A stretch of 64,000 nucleotides of DNA, taken from Blasia pusilla. Taxonomy: Eukaryota; Marchantiophyta; Marchantiopsida; Blasiales. The DNA lies in NCBI GenBank assembly GCA_050084515.1, contig CM114273.1, forward strand, positions 12,710,001 to 12,774,000, given 5' to 3'. A program made the translations under genes and the position numbers. The notes beneath the pieces were generated by a model. It saw nothing but the letters and a program-made list of their open reading frames with translations. It did not search any database and was not told the origin of the DNA. This document shows, piece by piece, positions 34,491-47,449 of this stretch; position 1 is the stretch's first letter; every line of letters begins with the position of its first letter.

Positions 34491-37400
34491 TAAGGGCAAC
34501 TCAAAAAGTTGCCCTTCAAACTCTACTAGTGTAGGGATTAATAATATATATTATTATTTGTAACCGAATATGGAAAATAGTGGAATAAGAAGATAAAAGT
34601 ATTATTTTACCCTTTTGGAAAAGGAAAGTGAGTTTCAATTTTGGAACAAGAAAGTGGTTTAATTATTGAAGAGTGCATATTATTTTTAGGAAGGAATGGG
34701 ATGTTGTTTGAACCTCTATTGAAGAGTGGGATTATTTAAGAGAGTGAGATGCTACTACTCCTTTAAGAAAGTAGAAGAATGAATGGATTTGGGAATGGAT
34801 GAAAATTTTGGGGAGTGGAAGATTATTTCTAAATTACTTTTGCGAAAATTCCTTTTTCGTACTTGCACCGGCATGCTAACTAGTGGGTAATACTAGCATA
34901 GGGGTCATTATTAGAAATGTGCTACTAATATTTAACATTTCTTAAACCAATTTGGAGTGATCGTATTGGTTGAGAGAATGAGTGGTCGTATTGATTAAGA
35001 GGGCGAGATATCAAAAGAAAAGATGGTAGAAAATGAAGAGGGTACTCTCCCATAATAATATAGATGATAAATCAAAATGGGACATCCAAGTCGGAATTTG
35101 GGTGATACTCATTGTGCATTAAATCAAAATGGAATATTTTGGAAGGTATCATTTGGATGACAAATCAAAATGAAATATATTGAGAGTGGTCTTTGGATTT
35201 ACATTCTGTGTCATATTAATCCTATATTTATTTTCCGTGCATCGCATGGACACCTTACTAGTTCTATATAATTAGTGGAGATTGGTTTATTGATTTGCAA
35301 ACATTTCGATGTTTGATATGTAGCAAAAGAGCAATAAGAAAATATTTCTCATAAAACGGGCAAAAATAAAATCTCCTTGTTTTTGTTTGGGGGCGAAGGG
35401 AGGGGGGCAATACCAAATTTTTTTAAAAGTAAATTTGTATGCAAGTAGATCAATCTTGTTTCGGTACACTATTACTAATTATCCTAATCTATAATCTCTA
35501 AATACTTATTTTAGATAAGAATACACAATCGTATGACACTACCAACCCTCTTCTAAGAACAACTTTTTTAGTGTAAAGTTTTCTTTCTTTAATTGGTTTG
35601 CCATTTTCACTTCCTTTTGTACCAAGAGATTAGTTTGTAGAGGCTTTTTTTCTTTGTCACAAGATTAAGGAATTTTTTATTATTATATGATTTAGAATCA
35701 CTTAACCTTTCAAATTCTCTTAAGATAAGAGATCTTGTCAATTCTTTGAATCGTCCTTTTATTTATGTGATAGCTTTTCTCTTTCAGTATTCTTGTTTCT
35801 CCAATGCCTTTGTTCCAAGGGCTAAGCATGTCAATTAAGGAAATATGATATAGAACCAAAAAATGAAAGAAATGGATATCAGGTTGGCAATTCATATTCT
35901 ATTCAGCCTTGTGGAGGAAATGGTTGTTCATGTTGCCACTTTCCATGCCATTCTCTTAAGCTTTTTTCAATGAAAATGACTACAAGGATCATTAAGTGAC
36001 TACAATAGTCATGAAGTTGACTAAGGCGGTTGTTTGAATGACTTAACTTAGCTTGTTACTAAATTTAACATAAAATACATTTAGAGTAAAAGTGTGATAT
36101 GATATAGTCAATCAAGGTGAATGTTGGTCGTTGGAAGAACTTTGATAGATGTGAAGATGATAGTCTTAGACATGTAGAGAAGATGTGAATGACTCCAAGA
36201 ATCATCAACTCTAATGTCATAAGTAATTGAAGGACATGTATTTTATGACATTTAACTCATTTTCAATTGATGGTTCAATCATTAAATATGGCCAATTGGT
36301 GGACAATTGATGAATTTTATTTATTTTTACTTATCTATTCATCTGAGTAACAAAAATAAAGCTATTTGAATGTAGCCAAGTAGAGATTCATTGCCTTTGA
36401 ATTCCATAAATAAGCATTTGAATAGTAGGGTTCATCGTGTAAGAAATTATTATAAATATTTAATTACATGGAATATTAAATTTCTAATAGGAAAAATCCC
36501 TAGGCCTACTCTATTATGACTTTCTTAAGTACACGTTGTATAAGGTGTAGAATTTGGATATGCATATACAAGTAATAAATCATAACATGCAAATTTCAGG
36601 AAATTTTAGTTCATATATGCTATTTGAAACTTATAGTAAACGCAACATAAAGTACTAAAAAAAACAAAGCGGTTAGATTTTTGCCTCAAAATCATATGGA
36701 CCAAAGATCTTGTCTTGCCTATACAAGATCAAAAGAATTCTAATATTCATGGAGAAAGTGATTTTTCTTTGGTAGATTTGTGATTAATACTTGAATAAGT
36801 GTTATCATTATGCTAATTCAAAAGAAGATTACCAAGGTATTTGGGTCCATAGATGACAAGTATTGATATTTAGGGTTGGTAGATGTGGAAGCTTAAATCA
36901 TAGTGTGCACAATAGAAGGCACATTATCCTTCATTGTATGGATCCTTCTTCATGTCACAACCCTCATAACCAAATGCCTGTCAACACCAAACATCAAAAC
37001 TCTAATGAACTCACACTAAGATGGAAACGTGTAGGAGTCTCACTAATAAGACAAGAGCCTTAACGGGTATTTCGAATGATGTAGGTTGTGACCCAAAAGA
37101 TCATAACTAAACACAAGATGAAACTTATCAAGAGCTCAAGCTGCACAAAAGTTAGTCTCCACGGAGGCTATAACCTAGCTTTGAATATGATTGAGTGTTT
37201 GATGGTTCTCCATGTTTGAGGTCGTAGAAACTAAACCTGAGATAAATTTGGGATGAATAATTTGGCATTTGAAATCTTATGAGAAATCTTTTCCAATGCA
37301 TCAAATATCTAAACAAGCGCATAAGAAAAAGTCTTCAAATTGAATCATAATGTCAAAGTAATACTTTGGACTCAAGATCATAAAGAGATGCCTAAGAGGA

Positions 37401-37748
37401 ATTTTTCGGGTGAAAGTGAACGAATTTATCTAGAATTATATATAAGGGGGAGGGTATCCAAGAGAGTTTGGAACCATAATCCCACTTAGGAACCATGGGG
37501 TTTGAATCCAAGACATATCATGGATTGAGAGGTTGATATTTGGATTTTCACACCAAACAAGGCCAAGAAGTTCAATTTTGGATGTTGACCTTTTCCTTCA
37601 TCCCGTGTTCCACACTTGTGCTTGCCCACTTCCCCCACCCCTGCCAACTCGTCCCCGTACCCGGTCGCTCCATACAAACTTATCCTTGCACTCTTGCCAC
37701 CTATCCCTGTGCCACCATAAGGTAGGGAATGCGAGTTTTAGTTTTTTT
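34491..37748. other. AT-rich interval without a recognisable gene
   Basis: No domain-bearing frame was seen. A possible second Helitron-type 3' terminus is listed separately at 35235-35261. Confidence 0.5.
35235..35261 (+). other. Possible Helitron-like 3' terminus
   Basis: A short stem CCGTGC-ATC-GCATGG is followed after 8 bases by CTAG and then T. That spacing and ending fit a Helitron 3' end. The matching 5' end was not found. Confidence 0.35.
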
Positions 37749-38077
37749 TTTCTTTAGGTGCCTCACCTCGCATCCTCCATGCAACCCATCCTTGTGCTCT
37801 TGTACACCATGCGCGGCTTGGAGTTCTATCCCCCTGTTCCCCCCACCTCCTTCCTATATATGCCCCGCCCCACACGTGCAACCCATCCTCGTGCCTGATC
37901 TGGTTATTCGAGCATCTTTAGAATCATACATCTACTGCACCGTTTTCCACGTGTGGGGCGGGGCATATATAGGAAGGAGGTGGGGGGAACAGGGGGATAG
38001 AACTCCAGGCCGCGCATGGTGTACAAGAGCACAAGGATGGGTTGCATGGAGGATGCGAGGTGAGGCACCTAAAGAAA
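37749..38077. repeat. Near-perfect hairpin, 130-bp arms, 69-bp loop
   Basis: The arm 37749-37878 is the reverse complement of 37948-38077 with a single mismatch seen by eye (near the GCGCGG block). The arms contain CACGTG at the loop end and CCTATATATGCCCC. A transcript from either strand would fold into a long double strand. No coding frame or known TE end was recognised; frames crossing it are artefacts of the palindrome. Confidence 0.93.
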
Positions 38078-39371
38078 GAAATATCATTAAATTATCTATA
38101 GTCAAGTTATTGTAAGATAGTATCTAGAGAAAACTTTCGGAAAAATAAAAGCAAAGGAACTCAATGGTAAGATCATTGTAGTGGAGGAAGGAATTGACAA
38201 AAAGAATAGTGGTAAAAGTCCAATTAGAAAACTCATTTTTAAAGGAACAACAAGCAAAACCATTGAAGAAAGTATAACTCAAGAGCCTAATGTTAAAAAG
38301 GGGCTTTAGGAAAATCAACCATTATTGTTAAAAGAATAGGAGGGAAGCTTACAATTAAAAGGGATACTAGGATAATCCATTAGTAAAGGATATTGTGGAA
38401 AACTATACTATTACAATATATTGTGGGAGATCATATAGAAGTAGCATAGGAAACATATCGCCAAGACAAATGAGGGAAAGAGATTAGGACATGGGGATCA
38501 AGAATGTGTTGAGAGGCATAATTGGTTAAGTTGAGAATAAAAGTACTAATAAATCAACCAAAAGTATAGACTATGCATCATATCTCCTTGCAATTAAAGT
38601 TTTAAATATTTTCTAGGGCGGAAAATAGAATTTGAGGCCTCGTGATAGTGTAGAAATGGATGAATTGAATACAAATTTTGGTCTAGTTATATATCTTCAT
38701 AAAAGTGGTGACTATATCAAGTTACAAGCTCACATTTGACCATCTTATGTTCAAATAAATCAAACATTTTAGAGAGTGTATTAAAATTTGGGAGTCTTAC
38801 TTAAACATCTAAACCAGAAAATTTTTAATTCATTATGCATGTATATTGGGAAGTATAAATATAAGAATATACACAAGAATAAGTTCCAATACCAACACGA
38901 ATTAAAACACATATCAAGTTATTCTCACATATCAACATATAAAAGTTCCAATGCTTGAGTTCCAATGTAGGAAAAATACCATGAGGACCTGATTGGAAAT
39001 ATTCCACAATAGTTATGTTAGCTACAATATCAAACATATTGTGGATAATATCCAAAGCAATTGATACTACAATTTAATGATACATTGAGTAAATATAATT
39101 TTGAGGATTGTTTTCATGACTCTTATATTGGAATTCCCTTGAGGCTCTTAGCTGGTTGTTTTATATTTATTGTAGGGATTCTTTCGGTTAAAACCAATAT
39201 AGAAAGCATTGCCAAAATTTTGGCAAATAATATAGATTGGAGATTGGGTTCTCCACGAAGTCACTCATGACAGAGTATGTGAGGATAGGGTTTTTTTTTT
39301 GCTCAGGCCCCATCGTTAGTCACCTTCTTGTCATCCATGTCAAAGACACATATTGGAATCTAGAACTGCCA
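38078..39371. other. AT-rich interval left of gypsy copy A
   Basis: No gene, and no LTR of the gypsy family is seen at the edge, so copy A is truncated on this side. Confidence 0.5.
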
Positions 39372-40430
39372 ACTCTATGTACATCTGGGACACATCCATC
39401 GTCCCTGAGGAACCCTAGTGAGAGGTGGCGTCAAACATGCCATATGCCATCCTCTCGAACATCCATCACATACTAGCATAGTGGTTGCACCGCGTGTGGA
39501 ACCACACAACATACATCGTAAGCCTGCAAGAACTATAGCTAGGCTCGTATCAACTGTACCATCAATGTTAGGAAGGTGACATAGCGCACAGTTACACACA
39601 TGGTCTTTCCAAACCATACCATCGCGTCCCTCCAATAAGAGAACACCAGATGGCAGAATCTCACGCACCCTCAAGATAGTACGCCTTGTAATCACATCCA
39701 ACGTCGTGGGTGCCGTTTACTATAAGTGGACATAGTCTCCATGATGAAACCTCCGGATAGTAGTAGGTCGATAACCACCTCCTCAAATAGTTGCATACCT
39801 CAACGTATTCTGATGTTGCGCAATGGCCAAGTTCTCAAACGCCATGGGCATCACTCTCCGAAACAACTCAGCCCTCTTAGAACATGCTCGCATCCATACA
39901 TCACGGTCATCAAGATTCAACACCTCACCAACATCTTGACGAATGGCCGTAGGTAAATCCAGCTCTCAGCCATAAAGTAGCAAGTACGGTGAAAAAGACA
40001 TTAAAGATGCTTGCCTGTTGAATCTGTATTCCATCGCCAACCACAGAAACTGGATGTCCCAATCTCCTAGGTGACCTCTCTGTAATCCATACTTGTATGA
40101 TCCTCTCTTCTTTGCACAACCCTCTCCACTAGTCCATCCGCATTAGGATGATCTCGCAAAGTGGTGCCTTGTCCGTATGCTTGATCACACAAGGCCTGAA
40201 ACTTCCCGCAAAACTTTGTACCTTGGTCTGTCAACACCTCCACTGGTGCGTCGTAATGATTCAGCACTCGATCTAGGAAGGCATACGATGCTTCCTCACT
40301 CGCTTTGTCAGGAAATGCAACCAACTCTATCCACTTCGAGAAGTGCTTGACCATCACCAACATATAACGACTGTGGCGCTCCGTCAAAGGTAAAGGTCTT
40401 GCAAAATCCAAACTTCATCTATAACCTAAA
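39372..40430 (-). pseudogene. Gypsy copy A integrase core, C-terminus and PHD finger
   Basis: The integrase core shows Asp in LMDFARPLPL, Asp in VLTDQGTKF and Glu in DGLVERVVQR. The C-terminal domain has the GPY/F-like ILRVREILPSGVLLLEGRDG and ends in a PHD finger at about 39375-39527: CMLC, CDGC, GWH, C and CPRC give the full Cys4-His-Cys3 set. From family knowledge, PHD fingers read histone H3 tails, and in this position one could guide integration much as chromodomains do in chromoviruses. Frameshifts break the core (near 40110) and the linker. Confidence 0.88.
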
Positions 40431-40700
40431 CCCATGATCGAAAGTGGATGCAATTGTGGAGTCGGAGCATTGAATGATACCCGAACCCTATCACACACCA
40501 TGCACTTGGTAACAAATTGCTGAACATCAGTTTGCATGCCTCGCCACCAATACCGTATCTGGAGCAAGTTGTATGTCCGCTTCACTCCAAAATGGCCCAA
40601 TTCCTCGTGGGCATGACGCACTAAACGTACTCTTTTTGAAGGATGAGGCACTACACGTATTCTACCATCCTCCCAAACTTGCAACATATGTGTTCCCTCC
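40415..40700 (-). pseudogene. Gypsy copy A integrase zinc-binding domain
   Basis: HAHEELGHFGVKRTYNLLQI and KCMVCDRVR form the HHCC zinc-binding unit at the N-terminus of integrase. A stop after MGLGYR separates it from the core. Confidence 0.85.
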
Positions 40701-40720
40701 CACCGGAATCGTCTGGCTCG

Positions 40721-41566
40721 CTATAGGATCTGATCTTGCTCTCTAGCATCCACTATGCGTACGATGCTGCCAGTACGCACGTACTCCAAGACTACTCCAT
40801 CGTCATGAATATCTCGGCCACCTGTCGTGTCCTCACCGGCCTCTAGATCACCGGACTCTCCATCGGACCTCGCCATCAAAGTCTCAACAATCTGGATCTC
40901 CATAGCCAACAAGCCCAGATAGAATGACGCGTGCCATATTCGCACCAACTCCTCATCACTCTCTCCATGCCAATGAGCTCCAGTTGCATCTTGCTCACTC
41001 GGGCATGGCTTACGGCTCAAACCATCTGCATCCTGGTTGAGCATCCTAGGTCTGTGTACTACCTGGAAGTCATACTCTTGCAATAAGAGAGCCCATCTTG
41101 CAAGCTTCCTTGTAAGCTTGTCGGACTCCATCAACCACTTAAGTGGCTGGTGATCCGCAATAATGATAAAGGGATTGTCAAATAGATAACACCTAAAATG
41201 TGCGACAACCCACACTACAACCAAGCACTCATCCTCATATGAGCTATACTTTGCTTCTGCAGCGTTATTCGAGCGACTAACGTAAGCCATCACAAACTCT
41301 CTACCCTCATCTTCATGTTGGGTGAGCATAGCTCCAAGCACCAACATGCTCCAATTGGTATGCAATTGGAAAGTACGCCCCCTGATCGGTCTCCTCAGTA
41401 TGGGCGCGGACATCGATTTATCCTGGAGTAGTTGAAATGCTCTCTCCTGCTCATCCGCCAGTGCCACTCTTGATCTGTCTTGGTCAGCAAGATCAACGAC
41501 TTCCCAATTGAACCGAAACCCTTGATGTTCCATCGATAGAAGTTCTCCAATCCCATGAATGCACAA
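40721..41566 (-). pseudogene. Gypsy copy A RNase H
   Basis: The 281-codon frame contains RPIRGRTFQLHTNWSMLVLG, YVSRSNNAAEAKYSSYEDE (Glu of RNase H) and ADHQPLKWLMESDKLTRKLA, then QDADGLSRKPC, the usual end of gypsy RNase H. A long linker leads to integrase. Confidence 0.87.
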
Positions 41567-42632
41567 ACTCGACTCACATCTGTAGGGCGTGGAATGCCTC
41601 TACCTTCTTTTGCTGCACACCAAGGCCCCTTGGGTATATCGTATGACCTAGGTAATCAATATGGTCATAGAAGAACTTGCACTTGCCTGGATGTAGCTTC
41701 AGCCCATGTAACTGCAATTGTCGAAACACCTCCTCTAGATGTCGCTCATGCTCCTCAACCGTGGTGCTAAAGACTACAATGTCATCAATATAACACCTAG
41801 CAAAATCCAGACCTCTCCATGACCCTCTGAAACTCAATTGGGGCGTTCTTTAATCGAAATGGTAAGAACCACCATTGGTACAAGCAATCCTTCCCGTGAG
41901 GATCAATGCCCCAAAATACCGTCTTCTGCATGTCCTCCAATCTGATAGGCAGTTGATGATATCCGGATGATCTAACGAATGCCCAATAGCATCAAAGATG
42001 TCATGACCACCCTTGAGGAGATCTTTGATGCTATTGGGCATATCTATTGGACTTCATCTTCCGATTGATAGATCGGTAGTCTCCATACATCCGCCTATCC
42101 GTCTAGTTGCCATTCACATCCTTCTTGGTGGGCTAATAATGGCAGATGCATACTCTCCGTACAACATCTCCACTAGTCCTGCTCCAACCAAGTCCTGGCT
42201 TCTACAGTGAATCAGAGCCCTCTCCATATCACTATACCTATAGGGTCGTCGGAAGATTGACGTGTCGCTCCACAACTTAATTCCGATCCCTGGACCCTTT
42301 AGCATACCCAAATCATGCATGCTAAATGCAAAACAACTCCTATAACTCCTAAGGAACTCATGTATCCGGCGCCGCTCTCCTCCTGTTAATTTAGGCCCAT
42401 ATGTGGCTCCCAAATCTTCATCGTGACTACACTAGGACTCTCCGGCACGGGTGTTGGTGGTTGCTATGGTGCAACCCCGTCTCAGACAGTAGAACTCGAT
42501 TGCTCCCCTACAGCCAACTGCAAGCTTTGATCTTCTCCATGTGTAGTACTCGGAACCACGCTCGATGATGTGACTATCATCTCTCAGCTTACCTCCAAAA
42601 CATCCCAAGAAGTCCAAGAGTGTCTCTCCCAA
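41560..42632 (-). pseudogene. Gypsy copy A reverse transcriptase, broken
   Basis: The front shows RYSDMERALIHCRSQDLVGA; the centre is scrambled by frameshifts and a local inverted duplication (41981-42039). The active site CYIDDIVVFSTT (about 41779-41793) and LGHTIYPRGL are preserved. Confidence 0.85.
41981..42039. repeat. Short inverted duplication in gypsy copy A RT
   Basis: GCCCAATAGCATCAAAGAT recurs as its exact reverse complement about 20 bases later. Copy B has no second arm here. Confidence 0.85.
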
Positions 42633-42789
42633 TTACCTTTGGTGTGTCGATCTCCTTGGGTAGTCTCACCCCCAGCCACTGCCTCAACCGTCCCAGTACG
42701 CATGGGGCCCACCAACACAACAACTGTGATCTATCGCAACCTCAAACGACACTACTCAACTACTCCTAAGCTGAAAATCCTTGTCAAGC

Positions 42790-43870
42790 GGTTTAGACCA
42801 TTGCATGACCCAAGACATGACGTCGTGATGCCTCCGATATTGACGATACTGTTGTCACTCATGTGGGAAATCCCATTGCGCGCTCTCACTCATCGGTTGT
42901 ATCATGTCATCCCAAACCAAGCCAGGCCTGGCCTCCTTGAATCCATAGGAAGCGGGACTCAACAATGTGAGAAAGGTTGCCCGTGGCATGCCAATCTTGT
43001 TGACCATAGTCAACAGAGGTTGATCATCGTGTCATACTGCATGTGTTTGACAACTTGGATCCAGAATAGAATTCACCAATAAATGGGAGGGACGCTCCAC
43101 TCTTGCATACGCCCTAAGCAAAACCTCATGTGGCACCAAGTTGGTCCACCAAAGACCCGAGCGATGTGCTCGAGAACCTACACTCGCCGCATCCAACAAC
43201 ATTGCCAGGCCGATCCATGCGCCGACTTGATGTGCACTCGTCATCACGCGTGACCTCGATTCGCCCAAAATCGGCACATTCTCCAAAATGTATGCTAGGA
43301 AAGAGGATTGATGCTCTTGCAAGTGTCGCAAGATCTGCATCATCTCCCAAAATAACCTAGACCAAGTGTCAACTAACCCACTACCTCCAACACTCGACTT
43401 GCCCTGACACGGCCAACCTGCAATGAGCAAATCTATGGTCCCTACCTGCTCCAAGTCCTGTGCCCCCAATAATGAAATGTCCCTTGGTAGGGAACTGTGG
43501 TAACCCTGGATGACAGATGCAAACAACAAGTCAGGAAATCAGAGGCGTAACTACGCCACATGGTGAAGTGAAGCGCACCTCGCAACATCATCAATCTCAA
43601 CATATAGGTACTGTTGCACTCCATCCTGCAAAACAGCAGTTGAGCTAGTGTTGATCCCTCCAGGAAATCAGAGGTGTAACTACGCCACATGGTGAAGTGA
43701 AGCGCACCTCGCAACATCATCAATCTCAACATACAGGTACTGTTGCACGCGCACTCCATCCTGCAAAACAGCAGTTGAGCTAGTGTTGATCCCTCCAAAG
43801 AGATCCAACAAGCGAATACCCTCCTCTAGGATGCACCACACAATCAAGGTGGTGTCCAAAGGGATCATAG
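42790..43870 (-). pseudogene. C5 cytosine DNA methyltransferase domain, gypsy copy A
   Basis: Motif I is RLLDLFGGINTS (about 43810-43845) with the canonical DLFGG. The catalytic loop reads IAGWPCQGKSS (Cys near 43410), the ENV motif is YILENVPIL, and GSRAHRSGLWWTN lies in the motif VIII position. A 129-bp tandem duplication (43532-43795) and stops near 43032 and 42850 inactivate it. Read with copy B, it shows that the domain belongs to the family and is not a one-off insertion. The copy A motifs PCQ and FGG are closer to the enzyme consensus than those of copy B. Confidence 0.88.
43532..43795. repeat. 129-bp tandem duplication across methyltransferase motif I
   Basis: Unit one (43532-43660) and unit two (from 43661) both run from CAGGAAATCAGAGG to GTTGATCCCTCCA with few differences; unit two has an extra CGCGCA. 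Confidence 0.93.
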
Positions 43871-43879
43871 TAGCACTCC

Positions 43880-44537
43880 TGAGTACCTTGGGTTCCTCTG
43901 ATCCGTCACGCTTTGATGCAAATGCCTCACTCTATGCCGTCTGCACGTGCTCATCAGGTAAGCGGTGGATCTCCTCACTCGAGCCCCACAACGACACCTC
44001 TCCTCCATGGAATGATACGGCTACCATAACACTTCTCTCCCTAGAAGTGTCAAGCGTGGGGATTTTCTCTACATGAACATGCCCCTCAATCAAATCAGAA
44101 GGCCACACCATGGCCCTGCTAGATGTTGCTAAAGTTGTCATGTCTCGTGGCCGTTGCTCAATCACTCCACCTGTGAATCGAATGGGTAATGGACAAAGTT
44201 GTCCATCATCGGACTGCTATCCTAGTTTGTAGGATGTTGACTTCTCCCATTAATCCAGGGAAAACCCTATTGGGTACAACACTGCTCCATCAACCAAGAT
44301 GTCGTAGGACTCTACATCGATCACGATCGCCTTGGCTTATACCACAGACTCATTTGTAGGATGTCTTGGGCGAATCCTCACCACGACCTCCTATCGGGTG
44401 ATAAATTGTGTGGTACTCGCTCCACCCAAGGATGTCTGTATTCTGAATGGACAACGCTCCAAGGGTAGGTCCATCACCTCCTTGGCAATCACCTCTGAAT
44501 GTGATGCAGGAATACCATCTCCACGCTCACATAGCGT
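43880..44537 (-). pseudogene. Gypsy copy A protease remnant
   Basis: LERCPFRIQTSLGGASTTQF and the end of the retropepsin region can be aligned with copy B (EPCPF, TSIGG, PTQYMT). The active-site DSGA itself is missing at the solo-LTR insertion point. A gene-like frame (43932-44165) links to the methyltransferase. Confidence 0.7.
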
Positions 44538-45814
44538 TGTCGTATAATAAAATCACCCGCTATGTAAACTCCTCTATCATTAGGTGTTAAAGAGACTTCT
44601 ATTAGTATTAAGTAAATTAGTCTAGCAAAATGAAATTCCCATGTTTAAACCTCTTTAGGGTGACTCATTTGCACGGGCTCAACTTTAGGAAAAGAAATAA
44701 TAAATAAAAGATAGGATTAGAAAAGTAAAGTAGTGGGGATGTTGCTTTAATAAAACAAAAGCAAAAGTAGTCCTGGTTGGTGGCTAGGGTTGGTGGGGTA
44801 GTTTGGAAGATATGAAGGGAGTAAAAGAGGATATTTTGGAAGAGATAAGAGGTAATCTACTTGTGTCAAAATGTGATTGGCTAAGCCTTGAGAGGAAGCC
44901 ATGTGGCACAAGATAAGATTAGCCCTATTTTGTACTCTTGTGGATCCCTTGTGAGTATATAAAGAGGAGGGACCTTCAAGGGTTCATCACCTTCTACTTC
45001 ACATCTTGAGTCTCTCGTGTCACTCTTGAGTGTATGGTTTTGGGAGCTTGCTCTTCCAATGAGAGTGGATTACCCCTCTTGGGAGAGTAACTTGACCTTG
45101 GTCTATTCTTTGAGAGATTTCTAGAGTGTGGTATGTGTGGAGATGAGAGACTTGGCACCTTATATGGGTTTAGTCATACTAGAAATAGAGGATGGTTTGA
45201 CTTGTTATTTTCCCAATGAGAGTGGATTACCCGTCTTGGGAGAGCAACTCCGCCAAATCTCATTCTAGAGGAGAGTAGAGGATGTTTGTCAAGTATGGAT
45301 AGGGATGGAGCACAAGTTGTGCCGGATTTTCCTTTCCTTAACCCGTACCACGTCAAAATTATTTCTGTAGATAGGCACTGGTTCACTAGCTATCTAGTTT
45401 ATTACTTTGGGAACACGTTCATGAACCAAGTTATGATGCAATCTCTAACTCTGGTGATTTTTCTATAGTCACGTACGGAAGTGGGATTGCACTTTGTATG
45501 TCCTTATATAGCTATCTATGGACGTCAATAGGTCTGCTTGAGTAGGGTTTAACACTAGTTGTGCTATTTTCCTTGTGTACAAACGTAAAATAGTTTACAA
45601 GGATTTCTTAGTTAGGAATTTCGGGGTTCCATGTTATGAAGAAGTGATTGCCTCAGCACTACCATTCGTGATTCCTGTCGTGAGAAAATGAAGAGTTTAC
45701 ATAATAATTATGTACAGAAAAAGGATAAATTCTTATAGAGTTTGACTTGCATCAACCACATCTGCTGCTGCTAGAAGGTCCGCCCTTACTCGAAGAAAGG
45801 CTCTCGACACGACA
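44538..45814. repeat. Solo LTR, 1.28 kb family, inserted in gypsy copy A
   Basis: It starts TGTCGTATAATAAAATC and ends CTCTCGACACGACA, inverted relative to the copy at 2345-3620. The flanks GCGT and ACGT share three of four bases, consistent with a 4-bp duplication. GAGTATATAAAGAGG at about 44952 is a possible TATA box. No internal region remains. Confidence 0.88.
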
Positions 45815-47094
45815 ACGTAGCAGCCAGCCAAAAAATCTCGGCGGGCGTACCTCCCAACGTCATAACATCGGAAGTAGAAAATAGCGAAGCACGATATACC
45901 ATCATGGCCTATCCTGGTGGTCCACCATGACCACCAAGATAGGCCATGATGGTATATCGTGAAACCAAGTTTGCGGCTTGGTGGACCAGGACCGGCCATG
46001 ATGACAAATGACATGTAGGTCCACCAAGACTGGAAACTTGCTTTGGTGCCCTCTCCGGCCCTCGGTCTGGACGTAACTCAGGGTGTAGGCTGAAACACTT
46101 GGCGCGTGTGTGACTATACCTTTGACAATAGTTACACTGATAAACTAATGGTGCAGCACCATCTCCTCCTCCATGTTGAGGCACACGTCCATAACCCTGA
46201 CGAGTGCAATCACGTTGGTGATGGGGTCCATCACATGCCCAACAAATAATCACAAACGGCTGCTGCTAGCCACATATGAAGGCACAGGTCTTTATGGCAC
46301 GGTCTCCCTGTATCCTCCCTAAGCTGATGGTGCCTCAGACCTATCTTGGAATCCACGTTGCTGCACTAGTGGTGCAAGCAATCGTAACTGCTCTCGCCTA
46401 GAACTCATGGTGGCTACACTCTCCTCCACCATGTTGCGCTCAATGTTCTTGGCGGTCGTAAAAACATCTCTCAACGTAGGTGAGGTATTCATAAGAAGCA
46501 CCCTCTCCCTCACATGTATCCGTAGGTTTTGATCCAGCATTGCATACCATGACTCGATTGCCTAGGACTCTATCACATCCTGAGTGACGCTAATCAAACG
46601 GCGCAGCAAGTGTAGGCCTCACAAAAACTCTCACCCGGGCACCTCTAGAAGTCATGGATGCTCCGAAACTTCTCAGTACGTACCCCCTGGTTGCTCGTCC
46701 TCAACTCCGCAAAGAACTTATGACGGTTGAACCTAGGACGAACCCGACTAGACGATGCAACTGCTCAAGTTTGAGTTACCCCTCTTAAAGCATCATTTAT
46801 GGAAGAGGAAGTAGTCTCTCTTGACTCCTCCTCATCAGGGAACGGCTCCGTCCATTACACATAGTGTGGGTCATAGTAGAGTCTCCATGCCTCAATCTCC
46901 TGGGCATATCTATGGAAGAACTCATGGTAATCATCCATGGATACCCCTCCAAATGTTGGAACATTTCGTTCTATGCTATAAATGGGTTGAACTCTCTGGA
47001 GTTGCTAGCCCGTTGTGAGTCATACCGACTCCTATATTCTATAATAAAGTTGTGTAACTCTATACTGTCTATAGCGCCCGAAATCTCATGTTAA
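45815..47094 (-). pseudogene. Gypsy copy A gag with two zinc knuckles
   Basis: Two knuckles, CWACDGPHHQRDC and CNYCQRYSHTRAKC, lie at about 46110-46250. The capsid part (IHVRERVLLMNTSPTLRDVF) is at 46319-46540, and the N-terminal part extends to about 47090 in broken frames. A 70-bp hairpin at 45891-45960 interrupts the C-terminal part. Confidence 0.85.
45891..45960. repeat. Short hairpin in gypsy copy A gag
   Basis: ACGATATACCATCATGGCCT and its reverse complement flank an inner TGGTGGT/ACCACCA step, giving about 30-bp arms and a loop under 10 bases. Confidence 0.88.
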
Positions 47095-47240
47095 GCTCTT
47101 GGAGCACCTCTCTTGCGTAGTATTCGGTAGGAACTAGGGTATTATAATCCAAATTCCTATATAGTGGATAGTGGATTTGGCTTGATATCACGTATATTTT
47201 TGAGAGTGTAATTGGTCGTGTCAATTGTATTTACTTTGAC
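47095..47240 (+). repeat. Gypsy LTR fragment, opposite orientation
   Basis: TTGGAGCACCTCTCTTG, GGTAGGAACTAGGGT and GCTTGATATCACGT follow the order of the copy B LTR read on its own strand, here on plus. It directly abuts the gag end of copy A. Confidence 0.65.
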
Positions 47241-47449
47241 CGTTACATGATAAAGATCTTAAAGAGCTTGGAGAATTCATTGTGTATAGGCTAGGTAGGT
47301 AGCCAAGTTGCCTTGCTATAGGGCCTCTCGGAACATTAGGTATGCATCATTTGGGTGTAATCTTTTCTTGAGGTGTTGAATGAGGTTGATAATAAGTCTG
47401 TTGTATCCAGAGCATTTTTTTCCAAAATTTTCTTGTTTGCTTTTTATGG

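Larger units (their letters stand above)
39372..47094 (-). mobile_element. Ty3/gypsy element with DNA methyltransferase and PHD finger, copy A
   Basis: Reading leftwards on the minus strand: gag with two zinc knuckles (47.1-45.8 kb), a solo LTR insertion (44538-45814), protease remnant, cytosine methyltransferase, reverse transcriptase, RNase H, integrase and a C-terminal PHD finger. The order and residues match copy B at 54.6-61.8 kb throughout. Stops and frameshifts occur in every domain. No own LTR is present at either end. Confidence 0.92.

Noticed and set aside
37729-38115. A 128-codon frame across the long hairpin
   Set aside because: It reads through both palindrome arms, so its residues are forced by the inverted repeat. 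No domain or codon signal.
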